Shown piece after piece: positions 45,501 through 54,118 of a stretch of 64,000 nt of DNA. The position numbers were made by a program, and so were the translations under genes. The notes beneath the pieces are model-generated. The model was given only the letters and a program-made list of their open reading frames with translations. It ran no database searches and was not told the origin of the DNA. Location: the NCBI RefSeq assembly GCF_003367195.1, contig NZ_QRGO01000001.1:730501-794500 (forward strand), given 5' to 3'. The stretch is from Undibacter mobilis (GTDB lineage Bacteria > Pseudomonadota > Alphaproteobacteria > Rhizobiales > Xanthobacteraceae). Each line of letters opens with the position of its first letter. The stretch's first letter is position 1.

Positions 45501-45542
45501 TCTGGATTCCGGGTTCGCCACTTCGTGGCGCCCCGGAATGAC
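45501..45542. repeat. Dispersed palindromic intergenic repeat, half copy 2
   Basis: TCTGGATTCCGGGTTCGCCA, a CTTCG loop, then GGCGCCCCGGAATGAC. This is one hairpin half of the family seen at 13044-13150 and 54014-54114, with GGATTCCGG and CCCGGAATGAC as shared words. Confidence 0.7.
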
Positions 45543-45656
45543 GGGCAGAGAGTTTTCTGCCCAACCCTGTTGCCGGGGCAGCCAGCCGCTATAATGCCGC
45601 GCGACCAAGCCGGCCGCCCATGCGCCGGCACAACAAGAACCGTGCGAGGAAGCCCC

Positions 45657-46949
45657 ATGGACCAGACCGTCCGCAAGATCAGCGCCGAAGACATCAACCC
45701 GCGCCACAATTGGGGCCGCGCGCTGCCCTCGCTCGGCATCACCGGCGTCGATTTCGAGGAGCGCGTCAATTACCAGCGCCTGCACCGCTACCGCCTCGGC
45801 CGCACCAAGCAGGCGCTGGAAAAGTCCGAACTCGGCGCGCTGCTGGTCTTCGACGTCAACAACATCCGCTACATCACCTCGACCAAGATCGGCGAATGGG
45901 AGCGCGACAAGCTGTGCCGGTGGGCGCTGCTGACCCGCACCGGCGAGCCGATCCTGTGGGACTTCGGCTCGGCCGCCGTCCATCACAAGCTGTACACGCC
46001 CTGGCTGGCGCCGGAGAACTGCAAGGCCGGCCTGATCGGCATGCGCGGCATGGTCAATCCCGCCTTCGGCCTGATGAAGAAGCATGCCGGCGAAATCGCC
46101 TCCCTGCTCAAGGAGGCCGGCGTCGCCGACATGCCGGTCGGCGTCGATCTCATCGAACCGCCGATGATGTTCGAACTGCAGAAGGCCGGCATCAACGTGG
46201 TGGACGGCCAGCAGGTGATGCTGGAGGCACGCGAGATCAAGTCGCAGGACGAGATCCATTTGCTCAACCGCGCCGCGGCGATGGTGGACGGCGCCTATGA
46301 CCTGATCAACGAGAAGCTGCGCCCCGGCGTGCGCGAGAACGACATCGTCGGCATGGTCAACGAGTTTCTCTATCGCCATGGCTCCGACGACGTCGAGGCG
46401 GTGAACGCCATCTCGGGCGAGCGCTGCAACCCGCATCCGCACAACTTCACCGACCGCATGATCCGCCCCGGCGACCAGGCCTTCTTCGACATCCTGCAGT
46501 CGTTCATGGGCTATCGCACCTGCTACTACCGCACCTTCAATGTCGGCCGCGCGACGCCGGCGCAGCGCGATGCCTACAAGCAGTGCCGCGAATGGCTCGA
46601 CAATGCGATGGCCCGCATCAAGCCCGGCGCCACCACCTCGCATATCGCCGAAGCCTTCCCGACGGCGCAGGAATTCGGCTTCCCGGACGAAACCTCGGCC
46701 TTCGGTCTGCAATTCGCGCACGGCCTCGGCCTCGCGCTGCACGAGCGGCCGGTGATCTCGCGCGTGGTGTCGATGGATCACCCGACCGAGATCAAGGAAG
46801 GCATGGTGTTCGCGATCGAGACCTATTGCCCGGCGACCGACGGCTATTCCGGCGCGCGCATCGAGGAAGAGGTCGTGGTCACCGACAAGGGCTGCAAGGT
46901 GATCTCGCTGTTCCCGGCGGAAGAGCTGCCAATCGCAAACCGGTATTGA
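45657..46949 (+). CDS. M24-family (creatinase/prolidase/DddP-like) protein with one metal ligand missing
   Basis: A 430-residue pita-bread-fold protein. The ATG at 45657 has GAGGAAG upstream; the longer frame to 45525 runs into a repeat. The N-terminal creatinase-like domain covers about residues 35-190 (LLVFDVNNIRYITSTK), the M24 domain about 195-425. Of the five usual metal ligands, four are visible: Asp in QAFFDILQSF, His in FAHGLGLALHERP, Glu in FAIETYCP and Glu in ARIEEEVVV. The second Asp, expected before R-T-F, is absent (the text reads TCYYRTF). It could be a metal-free hydrolase like creatinase, a lyase like DddP, or an inactive peptidase. A small membrane-protein gene follows. Confidence 0.8.
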   Translation: MDQTVRKISAEDINPRHNWGRALPSLGITGVDFEERVNYQRLHRYRLGRTKQALEKSELGALLVFDVNNIRYITSTKIGEWERDKLCRWALLTRTGEPILWDFGSAAVHHKLYTPWLAPENCKAGLIGMRGMVNPAFGLMKKHAGEIASLLKEAGVADMPVGVDLIEPPMMFELQKAGINVVDGQQVMLEAREIKSQDEIHLLNRAAAMVDGAYDLINEKLRPGVRENDIVGMVNEFLYRHGSDDVEAVNAISGERCNPHPHNFTDRMIRPGDQAFFDILQSFMGYRTCYYRTFNVGRATPAQRDAYKQCREWLDNAMARIKPGATTSHIAEAFPTAQEFGFPDETSAFGLQFAHGLGLALHERPVISRVVSMDHPTEIKEGMVFAIETYCPATDGYSGARIEEEVVVTDKGCKVISLFPAEELPIANRY

Positions 46950-46955
46950 GGGAGA

Positions 46956-47186
46956 ATGCTGCCGCCCGTCGACCCCCGCTACATGACCGAGAAGCAGCGC
47001 GCGGAAAACCGCGCGCGCTACGTCTCGTTCGCGATGTGGGGCGGCGCGGCGGTGGCAGTGGCCCTCGCCTTCATGCTGTTCGCCTATACCGACCAGGCGC
47101 CGCCGTGGCTGCGCAATCTCGCCTATCAGATCGACGGCGCTTTCGGTTATCCGGTGCTGGCCTTGATCCGCGCGATGGCGGGCTAG
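46956..47186 (+). CDS. Small single-TM membrane protein of unknown function
   Basis: A 76-residue protein not recognised as a family. GAGGGAG lies just before its ATG and it begins six bases after the M24-gene stop, so it is probably co-transcribed. A charged N-terminal stretch (MTEKQRAENRARY) precedes one TM helix (FAMWGGAAVAVALAFMLFAY, about residues 25-45) and a short tail that may form a second amphipathic segment. Function unknown. Confidence 0.6.
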   Translation: MLPPVDPRYMTEKQRAENRARYVSFAMWGGAAVAVALAFMLFAYTDQAPPWLRNLAYQIDGAFGYPVLALIRAMAG

Positions 47187-47240
47187 CGGCCGCGTGCTAC
47201 AAGGCGGCTGCCGGCAACGCCGCCGGACCGGAACGCCGAT

Positions 47241-47663
47241 ATGGACGACAAGATCGAGAAGGCCGGCGCGCTGCCGCGCAGCGCCTTCGGCGCGCTGGGC
47301 CGCGGCTTTCGCGGCAAGTGCCCGGCCTGCGGCAAAGGCCGCATGTTCCGCGCCTTTCTCAAAGTCGCCGACACCTGCCCCGCCTGCGGCGAGGAGCTGC
47401 ACCATCATCGCGCCGACGATTTCCCGGCCTATCTCGTCACGGTGCTGACCGGCTTTCTGCTGGTGCCGGTCGTGCTGGCGGTGGAGATGAACTACACGCC
47501 GCCGATCTGGCTCAGCGTGTCGCTGTGGCCGGCGATCGCCTTCGTGATGGCAATGACGCTCTTGCAGCCGATCAAGGGCACGGTCGTCGCGCTGCAATGG
47601 TATGCCGGGCTGCACGGCTTCGAGGCGGCGAAAAAGGCCCGCCAGGCCGGCGGCGCAAGCTAA
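47241..47663 (+). CDS. DUF983 family membrane protein with Cys4 motif
   Basis: A 140-residue protein. Two CxxC knuckles, [16 protein letters not shown] and [11 protein letters not shown], form a zinc-ribbon-like N-terminal part (about residues 24-58), followed by two TM helices ([20 protein letters not shown] and [19 protein letters not shown]). This is the typical DUF983 layout; members often sit near cytochrome oxidase or cell-wall genes, but function is unknown. Its stop overlaps that of the convergent chemoreceptor gene by four bases (CTAA). Confidence 0.85.
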   Translation: MDDKIEKAGALPRSAFGALGRGFRGKCPACGKGRMFRAFLKVADTCPACGEELHHHRADDFPAYLVTVLTGFLLVPVVLAVEMNYTPPIWLSVSLWPAIAFVMAMTLLQPIKGTVVALQWYAGLHGFEAAKKARQAGGAS

Positions 47664-49354
47664 CCCGCCCGCACCCGCTCGATGAATTCCTGCGCCTCGA
47701 CCTGCAACGCCGCGGCCTGACGACTCAGGCCGGCGGCGGCGTACTGGATTTCGCCGGCGCCGGTGCGGGTGCGCGCGGCAAATTCATTGACGCCATCGAC
47801 GGTCTGCGACACCTGGCGCGAGCGCAGCGCGGCGCCTTCGACGGTCTCGGCGATCTTCTGCGTTGCATGACTCTGCAGGCCGACCGCCTCGGTGATGGCG
47901 CGCGCCACGGTACGGATGCCGGCAATGCCCTGGACGATGGACTGCGTCGTGCTGCGCACGCCGCCGATGATGCCGGCAACCGATTCGGTCTTGCTGCGGA
48001 TATCGGCGAGCGCCTGCGTGGTCTGCGTCGCCAGCGACTTGACCTCCTGCGCCACCACGGCAAAGCCGCGGCCGGCCTCGCCGGCGCGCGCCGCCTCGAT
48101 GGTGGCGTTGAGCGCCAGCAGGTTGGTCTGGCTGGCGATCGCCTGGATCATGCCGACGACCTTGTCGATATCGCCGACCGCCTGCGTGAGGCTGTCGACA
48201 TTCGTCACGGCGATTTCGGCGCGGCGCGAAGCATCGACCACGGCGCCGGTGGCGTTGGTAAGCTGGCCGTCAATGTCGTGCATCGACGCCGACAACTCCT
48301 CGATGGCCGCCGCCACCGTGCTGGCGACTTCGGTCGTTTCCTGCGCCACGACGGCGGCGGTGCCGGCATGATCGCCGGATTCGTCGGCGACTTCACTCAT
48401 GGCTTGCGCCGAACGGTCAAGTTCGGAAGCCGAATGCGCGAGCGCGGCGGCGACGCTCAGAATCTTGCTCTCGAAATTGCGGGCGAGCTGGTCGAGCGCC
48501 TGACGCTTGTCCTCCGCCGCCTGCTCACGCGCCCGCTTGCGCATCTCCTGCGCATCCTTCAGCGCCGCGGCGTTGTCGCGGAACACCAGCACGGCGCGCG
48601 CCATGGTGCCGACCTCGTCACCGCGCTTGAGTCCCTCGATCGGCGCGTCGAGACGACCCTGCGCGATCTCGCGCATGGCAAAAGCCAGACGGCGCAGCGG
48701 CCGCGCCACCGTGCGTTGAGCCAGCAGCATGGCGAGCAGAATGGTGAGAAGCGTGCCCGCGACCAGCATGATGGTGAGCAGGCTGTAGGTGGCGGCCTTC
48801 TTCTCGCTCGCCGTATCGATGGCGACGCGCATCTGGCCGCCGAGAACGTCGATCAGGCGGTTCATGCTGGTCGTGGTGTCGACGATCGCCGGATCGAAGC
48901 GGAATTCGAGCAGATGGCGCACCTTGTCATTGTCACCGGCCTTGATCGCAGCCAGCACCTCATCGGCGAGGCCGTTGAGCACGTCGAGCCGGCGCAGCAT
49001 GCCGCGGACGTCGTTCTCGCGATCCGGCATCGCCTCAATCACGCCGCCGAGCCAATGCTTGGCGGATGCGTACTGGCCGGCGCGCTCATCGACGGCTTCG
49101 CGGATGGTTTCCGGATCGCTGGCGGCGGCCATTTTGTACGTCGCCAGACCGAGCGATTCCGCGGCGATCTTGGATTCCGTGAGAATGAGCCGCACCGGCG
49201 CGATTTCACGCGTGATGATGTCGTTCAGGCGATCGACGTCGCGCAAGCTGCGCAGGCTGTACCAGTTGGCGGCGGCCGATAAAATGCCGAGGGCTCCGAT
49301 CAGCAGCATCGCCTTGGCGGCGATCGGCAATCGAATCGAAAATGCGCGCGGCAT
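47660..49354 (-). CDS. Methyl-accepting chemotaxis protein with periplasmic helical domain and HAMP
   Basis: A 564-residue chemoreceptor. TM1 is about residues 12-32 ([20 protein letters not shown]), a helical periplasmic sensor domain spans about 33-190, TM2 is about 191-212 ([20 protein letters not shown]), then HAMP ([20 protein letters not shown]) and a coiled-coil signalling domain with the tip [20 protein letters not shown] near residue 415. The ligand is unknown. It lacks a PAS domain, unlike the chemoreceptor at 4432. It is read alone and is convergent with the DUF983 gene without a terminator. Confidence 0.9.
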   Translation of the reverse strand: MPRAFSIRLPIAAKAMLLIGALGILSAAANWYSLRSLRDVDRLNDIITREIAPVRLILTESKIAAESLGLATYKMAAASDPETIREAVDERAGQYASAKHWLGGVIEAMPDRENDVRGMLRRLDVLNGLADEVLAAIKAGDNDKVRHLLEFRFDPAIVDTTTSMNRLIDVLGGQMRVAIDTASEKKAATYSLLTIMLVAGTLLTILLAMLLAQRTVARPLRRLAFAMREIAQGRLDAPIEGLKRGDEVGTMARAVLVFRDNAAALKDAQEMRKRAREQAAEDKRQALDQLARNFESKILSVAAALAHSASELDRSAQAMSEVADESGDHAGTAAVVAQETTEVASTVAAAIEELSASMHDIDGQLTNATGAVVDASRRAEIAVTNVDSLTQAVGDIDKVVGMIQAIASQTNLLALNATIEAARAGEAGRGFAVVAQEVKSLATQTTQALADIRSKTESVAGIIGGVRSTTQSIVQGIAGIRTVARAITEAVGLQSHATQKIAETVEGAALRSRQVSQTVDGVNEFAARTRTGAGEIQYAAAGLSRQAAALQVEAQEFIERVRAG

Positions 49355-49629
49355 TGGAGTTCCGGTCAGGCAGGAAATTCAGCGTGACGGTATTTAGACC
49401 TTCATGTGTTCCCGATTGCTTAATGACGGAGTCATGCCAGCGTCGCATACGCATTTATGACAGTCCGGCAGACCATGGCTACAAAATCGGCACACCGGAG
49501 GACGGGTCCGGCACGACGGCCGCTTTCGTCGGAGCGGAATTTTGTTACGCCATCTTTACTTGAGCCAAGAGAGCGCTGCGGCTTCACTTACGCTGTTGTG
49601 CGCGTGTCGCCACCTTCCATAACGCGGTG
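49355..49629. other. Intergenic region upstream of chemoreceptor and candidate sRNA
   Basis: About 275 bases, more AT-rich than the surroundings, with no convincing coding frame. It must hold the minus-strand promoter of the chemoreceptor gene and, near its right end, TTGTGC (49596) followed after 16 bases by CATAAC (49618), a plausible plus-strand promoter for the candidate sRNA. Confidence 0.4.
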
Positions 49630-49692
49630 TGCGGCAGCGAGAATCCTCCACCTTGTTGTCAAGGGGCTTCCGAAAGGAGGCCCCTCTTTTTT
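49630..49692 (+). ncRNA. Candidate trans-acting small RNA
   Basis: A strong rho-independent terminator on the plus strand has no gene upstream of it on that strand, and a plausible promoter (TTGTGC-16-CATAAC) ends about six bases before 49630. The predicted transcript is about 63 nt, contains an unpaired AAUCCUCCACC stretch complementary to Shine-Dalgarno sequences and a small CCUUG-UUGU-CAAGG hairpin, and ends in the terminator. CCUCC-bearing Hfq-type RNAs such as the suhB/MmgR family are known in alphaproteobacteria; membership is not established here. Confidence 0.5.
49662..49692 (+). terminator. Strong rho-independent terminator
   Basis: AGGGGCTTCC, a GAAA tetraloop and GGAGGCCCCT form a ten-pair stem (one G-U) followed by CTTTTTT. 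The T run is only on the plus strand, so it is oriented to end a plus-strand transcript, the candidate sRNA. Confidence 0.85.
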
Positions 49693-49721
49693 GGCCCATG
49701 CTGACCCCGGCCCGATCGGCA

Positions 49722-50312
49722 TCAAGCGTCTTTGGCCAGATTCTTCCGCAGTTCCTCAAGCCGCTCCCGATAGCCCTCGCCATCGCCGTAGTCGTCGAAC
49801 ATCGCATAGCGTGCATGCGAGCCGATAACGCGCCGCGCGTGCTTGATCGGACACCAGTACTGCTCGGTGCGCGCCACGATCTCGCGAACATAGGCGATGA
49901 GGCCGTTGGCATAGGAGCAATAGGCGCAGTTGAGTTTTTCGAGCGCGTTGAGATAGGCCAGATGGTGACGGTCGAACACCAGGTAGTCGGCGCGCTTCAC
50001 CTTGGCGATGCCGTACACCGGGAAGCACACGGCCTGATAGACGGAAACGAACAGGTCGAGCAGCACGAACGGCACGATGCCGGCATAGATGACCGGCGCC
50101 ACCAGCATCACCAGAGGGCGGGCGCCGAAGACATAGGGCAGCAGCTTCTGCCGCAATTCGCGATGACGGCGCAGCAGCTCTTCCTCGAAGGCGACGCGGC
50201 CATGCTCCAGGCCAAAGCGCAGTTCGGCGCCGCGCTTGGCCAGCTCGGCGTCAAGTTCGGACTCGAGCTGCTTGATCTTGCCGATCAGCTCATTGATCTG
50301 CGGATTCATCAT
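49722..50312 (-). CDS. Conserved-looking membrane-associated protein of unknown function
   Basis: A 196-residue protein I do not recognise as a named family. The ATG pair at 50312/50309 follows AAGGGGGC; the longer frame to 50372 is not used. A charged coiled-coil start (LIGKIKQLESELDAELAKRG, about residues 8-27, continuing to 55) leads to two hydrophobic segments (PLVMLVAPVIYAGIVPFVLL and DLFVSVYQAVCFPVYGIA), then a hydrophilic region with Cys, Tyr and His (LEKLNCAYCSYANGL and WCPIKHARRV). Its stop faces the sRNA terminator. Confidence 0.65.
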   Translation of the reverse strand: MMNPQINELIGKIKQLESELDAELAKRGAELRFGLEHGRVAFEEELLRRHRELRQKLLPYVFGARPLVMLVAPVIYAGIVPFVLLDLFVSVYQAVCFPVYGIAKVKRADYLVFDRHHLAYLNALEKLNCAYCSYANGLIAYVREIVARTEQYWCPIKHARRVIGSHARYAMFDDYGDGEGYRERLEELRKNLAKDA

Positions 50313-50403
50313 TGCCCCCTTCAGACGCCGAAGAGCGTCGCGGGGGCCACCATGGCCCGCCGCGGGAGGCAATGACAGCCAATTCAGCCGGCGCGGATGC
50401 GCT

Positions 50404-51360
50404 TTACTCCAGCCCGGTGGCGACCTTCACGTTCTCCGGCTCGAGCGTCATGCCGGAGGCGAGCGCCATGGTCTCCATCAGCGCCGCAAAATCCTTCTGC
50501 AGATAGGCTTCGGGGTCCTTCTGCAGCATCGCCGCGCCGAAGTGGCCCTGCAGCACCTCGCGCGTCGCCGCGGTCACCGGCATCGGCACATCGAATTCGC
50601 GGCCGAGCGCGAGCCCGAGATCGAGATCCTTGCGCAGCAGTTCGGGCGTGAAGGTGGTGGTCCAGTCGAGATTGACCAAAGCCGGCGACTTGTACTTGGT
50701 GAACATCGAGCCCATGACGCCGTTGTTCATGAAGGCGAGGAAGGCGTGGCGCGGCACGCCCATCTTGTTGGCGAGCAGCGTGATCTCGATCAGATTCTCG
50801 ATGACGACGCCGAGCATGACGTTGTGCGCGATCTTGCAGACGCGGGCGAGATCGCCTTCGCCGACATAAGCGACGCCCTGCGGCGCGATGATGTCGATGA
50901 GCGGCTTGACCGAGTTCGCGGTGGCTTCCGGCCCCGAAATGACGGAGGACAGCTTGCCGGCCTTGATGACCTTGGCGTTGCCGGACACCGGCGCGGTGAT
51001 GTAGTCGCTGCCGGCTTCCATCAGCTTGCGGCGGATATCGACCGAATCCTCGATCGAAATCGTCGAGCAATCGACCACGATCTTCGGCGCCTTGCCGCCG
51101 CCGGCGAGCACGCCATTCGGTCCGAAATAGATTTCGTCGAGATCCTTGCCGGTCGAGACGATCGAGAACACGACATCGAGGCCGGCGAGGTCGGACAATT
51201 TGTCGACGACCTTGCCACCGCTTTTCGCCAGCGGCTCGGCTTTCGCGCGCGTGCGATTCCAGACGGTGACGTCGTAGCCGGCCTTGAGCAGGCGCTCGGC
51301 CATCGGCGCGCCCATGCGCCCGGTTCCGATCCAGCCGATCTTCTGCGTGTTCTTGGACAT
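50404..51360 (-). CDS. NAD(P)-dependent beta-hydroxyacid dehydrogenase (HIBADH-like)
   Basis: A 318-residue 3-hydroxyisobutyrate/2-hydroxy-3-oxopropionate dehydrogenase-type enzyme. The ATG at 51360 has GGGAGAG upstream; the frame continues to 51570 but that part is not protein-like. Rossmann motif IGWIGTGRMGAPMAERL at residues 8-24, substrate loop DYITAPVSGNAKVIKAGK (with Ser-Gly), catalytic Lys in CKIAHNVMLG. These enzymes oxidise beta-hydroxy acids to semialdehydes. The next gene on the strand upstream encodes an aldehyde dehydrogenase, which could consume such a semialdehyde, although a terminator separates them. Confidence 0.88.
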   Translation of the reverse strand: MSKNTQKIGWIGTGRMGAPMAERLLKAGYDVTVWNRTRAKAEPLAKSGGKVVDKLSDLAGLDVVFSIVSTGKDLDEIYFGPNGVLAGGGKAPKIVVDCSTISIEDSVDIRRKLMEAGSDYITAPVSGNAKVIKAGKLSSVISGPEATANSVKPLIDIIAPQGVAYVGEGDLARVCKIAHNVMLGVVIENLIEITLLANKMGVPRHAFLAFMNNGVMGSMFTKYKSPALVNLDWTTTFTPELLRKDLDLGLALGREFDVPMPVTAATREVLQGHFGAAMLQKDPEAYLQKDFAALMETMALASGMTLEPENVKVATGLE

Positions 51361-51549
51361 TAAAAGTCTCTCCCTTGCCATTTCTCCCGCGTTGACCGCG
51401 GCGATGTCGTCTTGCCTCTTCGAATAGCGGTTCCCCGCGATACGCGCCAGTGGTGGGCAAGGACCGCAGGCGGGCGTTGCATCCGGGGCGTCGGGCCCTG
51501 CATGGGCGATCCGCGCACGCCGGGCGTGGGACGTGCGGGAGGGACGCCA

Positions 51550-51581
51550 CCAAACAAAACGGCCGGGCATTGCGCCCGGCC
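51550..51581 (-). terminator. Rho-independent terminator of the aldehyde dehydrogenase unit
   Basis: On the minus strand GGCCGGGC and GCCCGGCC pair around a five-base loop, followed by GTTTTGTTTGG. It lies 56 bases after the aldehyde dehydrogenase stop and separates that unit from the HIBADH-like gene. Confidence 0.7.
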
Positions 51582-51636
51582 ATTTGTCGTTGCAAGAGCT
51601 GCACCGTCCGCCTGCACAGACGATGACCGGGCGCGC

Positions 51637-53064
51637 TTAGGCCTGCGAGATGAACTTGGTGTTCAGATAGGCCTGCAGGCCTTCGATGCCGCCTTCCGAG
51701 CCGTAGCCGGAATCCTTGACGCCGCCGAACGGCGTCTCCGGCGTCGACACCGCCACCGAGTTGATGCCGACCATGCCGGCCTGGATGCCATCGCCCACCG
51801 CATTGGCGGTCGCCGTCGAGGTGGTGAAGGCATAAGAGGCAAGTCCGAAGGGCAGCGAGTTGGCGCGTTCGATGACCTCGTCGAGGGTCTTGAACGGCAC
51901 GATCGGCGCCAGCGGGCCGAACGGCTCCTCGGTCATGATCTTGGAATCATCCGGGATGTCGGTGATGACGGTCGGCTCGAAGAAGAAGCCCTGATTGCCA
52001 TGACGATTGCCGCCGGTCGCGATCTTGCCGCCCCGCGCCTTGGCGTCGTTGACGAAGGATTCCATGGCGTCGAGCCGGCGCGGATTGGCGAGCGGGCCCA
52101 TTTTGGTTTCCTTCTCGAGGCCATCACCAAGGGTGAGACCCTTGGCATATTCGACGAAGCGCTCGACGAACTTGGCGTAATTCTTCTCCTGCACATAGAA
52201 GCGCGTCGGCGAGATACAGACCTGACCGGCATTGCGATATTTGAACGCGGCAATGGTGTCGGCCGCCTTGATCGGGTCGGCGTCGTCGAACACCAGCACC
52301 GGCGAATGGCCGCCGAGCTCCATGGTGGCGCGCTTCATGCCGCGCGCTGCCATCGCGGCCAGATGCTTGCCCACCGGCACCGAGCCGGTGAACGACACCT
52401 TCTTGATGATCGGCGACGGGATGATGTGCTCCGACACCTCTGCCGGCACGCCGAAGACCAGATTGAGCACGCCCGCCGGCACGCCGGCATCGGCGAAGCA
52501 CTTCACCAGCTCGACACAGCCGCCCGGCACTTCTTCCGAAGCCTTGATGATGAGCGTGCAGCCCGCGGCCAGGGCGCCGGCGATCTTGCGGATCGGCGTC
52601 AGCGTCGGGAAATTCCACGGCGTGAAGGCGGCGGCGACGCCGATCGGCTCCTGCACCACGATCTGGCGCGTGCCCTTCATGCGGCCCGGCACGATGCGGC
52701 CGTAAGCCCGGCGGCCTTCCTCGGCATACCAGTCCGTAATGTCGGCGGAGGTCATCACTTCGATGCGCGATTCCGGGAACGGCTTGCCCTGCTCCTGCGT
52801 CTGCACGCGCGCGATGTGATCGGCGCGCTCGCGCATCAGCATCGCGGCCTTGCGCAAGAGGTTGGAACGGTCATAGGCCGACGTCCGGCTCCACGGACCG
52901 AACGCCTTGTCGGCGGCAGCCAGCGCCGCATCGAGATCGGCCTTCGAGGCATGCGGCAGCTTGGCCAGCACCTTGCCGGTCGCCGGATTGATGACGTCTT
53001 CGCTCTTGCGGTTGTCGGCGCCGAGCCACTGGCCGTCGATATAAAGCTTGAGATCGGTATACAT
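51637..53064 (-). CDS. NAD(P)-dependent aldehyde dehydrogenase (succinate-semialdehyde dehydrogenase type)
   Basis: A 475-residue ALDH. Landmarks are the N-terminal DLKLYIDGQWLGADNRKSED, the Asn-containing WNFPTLTPIRK, the catalytic Glu in MELGGHSPVLVFDDAD and the catalytic Cys in NAGQVCISPTRF, near residue 280. The MELGGHSP motif and length put it with GabD-type semialdehyde dehydrogenases or the related alpha-ketoglutaric semialdehyde enzymes. It would oxidise an aldehyde to an acid with NAD(P). It lies 125 bases after the crotonase gene, and a terminator follows. Confidence 0.87.
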   Translation of the reverse strand: MYTDLKLYIDGQWLGADNRKSEDVINPATGKVLAKLPHASKADLDAALAAADKAFGPWSRTSAYDRSNLLRKAAMLMRERADHIARVQTQEQGKPFPESRIEVMTSADITDWYAEEGRRAYGRIVPGRMKGTRQIVVQEPIGVAAAFTPWNFPTLTPIRKIAGALAAGCTLIIKASEEVPGGCVELVKCFADAGVPAGVLNLVFGVPAEVSEHIIPSPIIKKVSFTGSVPVGKHLAAMAARGMKRATMELGGHSPVLVFDDADPIKAADTIAAFKYRNAGQVCISPTRFYVQEKNYAKFVERFVEYAKGLTLGDGLEKETKMGPLANPRRLDAMESFVNDAKARGGKIATGGNRHGNQGFFFEPTVITDIPDDSKIMTEEPFGPLAPIVPFKTLDEVIERANSLPFGLASYAFTTSTATANAVGDGIQAGMVGINSVAVSTPETPFGGVKDSGYGSEGGIEGLQAYLNTKFISQA

Positions 53065-53189
53065 ATGCGAACCTCATCGTTTCCCGGAAACGGGCGGAAA
53101 CCCGGCGCGTGCCTTAGCACTTTCAGCCGGGTGCGGCCACACGGGCCTGCCGCCGCGTCGCGAAAGATAATTCGGAACAAACAGCCGGC

Positions 53190-53990
53190 TTACTTGCCGG
53201 TGAATTTCGGCTTGCGCTTTTCCATGAAGGCCTTGCGGCCCTCGATATAGTCGCCGGACGCAAAGCAGGCCTGCACCATCGCCTCGGCTTTGGCCATGTC
53301 GCGGTCGGCGGGGTCCTTGAGGATTTCGTTGACGATGAACTTCACCGAGTCGACCGTGAGCGGCGCATTGCCGGCGATGGTCTCGGCATAATTCTGTACA
53401 TAGGATTCCAGTTCGCCATCGGGCAGCACGCGATTGACGAGGCCCATGCCCTGCGCCTCCTGCGCGGTGAACTGCCGCGCGGTGTAGAAGATCTCCTTGG
53501 CGAAAGACGGGCCGACGACGTCGACGAGTTTCTTCAGACCGGAATAGCGATAGCCGAGCGACAGTTTGGCCGCGGGCACGGCGAACTTCGAACCTTCGGT
53601 GCAGATGCGCATATCGCAGGCAAGCGCCAGCCCGACGCCGCCGCCGACGCAATAGCCGCGGATCATGGCGATGGTCGGCTTGGGGAAATCGTAGAAGGCG
53701 CCGTAAGCGCGATCGACCGCCTCGTTGTAGCGATCGGAGGCTTCCTTGCTGGAGCGCTCGCTGCCGAACTTGGAGATGTCGGCGCCCGACACGAAGGCCT
53801 TGCCCCCGGCGCCGGTGACGATGACGACACGGATATTGTCGTCGCGCTTGAACGCGTCGAGATAGCTCTCCGCCGCCTCCCACATGTCGAGCGACACGGC
53901 GTTGAGCTTGTCGGGATTATTGAACGTGAGATAGCCGACCTGACCCTCCTTGCGGGACAGCATCTTGTCGGTCGTCAGGGGCGCGTTCAT
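53190..53990 (-). CDS. Crotonase-family (enoyl-CoA hydratase-like) protein lacking hydratase glutamates
   Basis: A 266-residue crotonase-fold protein ending MEKRKPKFTGK. The oxyanion-hole parts are GKAFVSGADISKFG and GYCVGGGVGLALACD. The two catalytic glutamates of mitochondrial-type hydratases are replaced: Gly in GGGVGLAL and Ala in FAVPAAKLS. The Asp of PaaG-type isomerases is also absent; the corresponding stretch reads LGYRYSGLKKL. It is therefore probably not a simple hydratase and could be a hydrolase, isomerase or C-C-bond enzyme acting on a CoA ester. It sits between the CaiB-type transferase and the aldehyde dehydrogenase. Confidence 0.8.
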   Translation of the reverse strand: MNAPLTTDKMLSRKEGQVGYLTFNNPDKLNAVSLDMWEAAESYLDAFKRDDNIRVVIVTGAGGKAFVSGADISKFGSERSSKEASDRYNEAVDRAYGAFYDFPKPTIAMIRGYCVGGGVGLALACDMRICTEGSKFAVPAAKLSLGYRYSGLKKLVDVVGPSFAKEIFYTARQFTAQEAQGMGLVNRVLPDGELESYVQNYAETIAGNAPLTVDSVKFIVNEILKDPADRDMAKAEAMVQACFASGDYIEGRKAFMEKRKPKFTGK

Positions 53991-54013
53991 ATCAAATGTC
54001 CTTCCACTCTTCC

Positions 54014-54114
54014 GTCATTCCGGGGCGGCGCGCAGCGCCGAACCCGAAATCCAGAAAAAATTCCGAATATCCGTCTGGATTCCGGATTCGCACCTGCGGT
54101 GCGCCCCGGAATGG
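54014..54114. repeat. Dispersed palindromic intergenic repeat, copy 3
   Basis: The left half GTCATTCCGGGGCGGCGCG with GCCGAACCCGAAATCCAG and the right half TCTGGATTCCGGATTCGC with GTGCGCCCCGGAATG are inverted copies over about 100 bases. Same family as 13044-13150 and 45501-45542. It fills the gap between the crotonase start and the CaiB-type gene stop. Confidence 0.78.
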
Positions 54115-54118
54115 TGAA

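Noticed and set aside
45657..46949. DMSP lyase DddP
   Set aside because: The fold and length are similar, but the D-x-D and later Asp of DddP are not kept (FDIL and TCYYRTF), so the function cannot be assigned.
45471..47615. A 714-codon open frame on the minus strand
   Set aside because: Exactly antisense to the M24, small-TM and DUF983 genes, rich in His, Arg, Val and Gln with no domain. A GC-driven shadow.
46583..49282. An 899-codon open frame on the plus strand
   Set aside because: It runs antisense to the chemoreceptor at 47660-49354 and out of frame through the M24 and DUF983 genes. Composition is Arg/Gly/Ala-rich and without motifs; high GC makes such shadow frames common.
54014..54114. 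A rho-independent terminator between the CoA-transferase and crotonase genes
   Set aside because: The long hairpin has no T run on the minus strand, and the same sequence recurs at 13044 and 45501, so it is a dispersed repeat.
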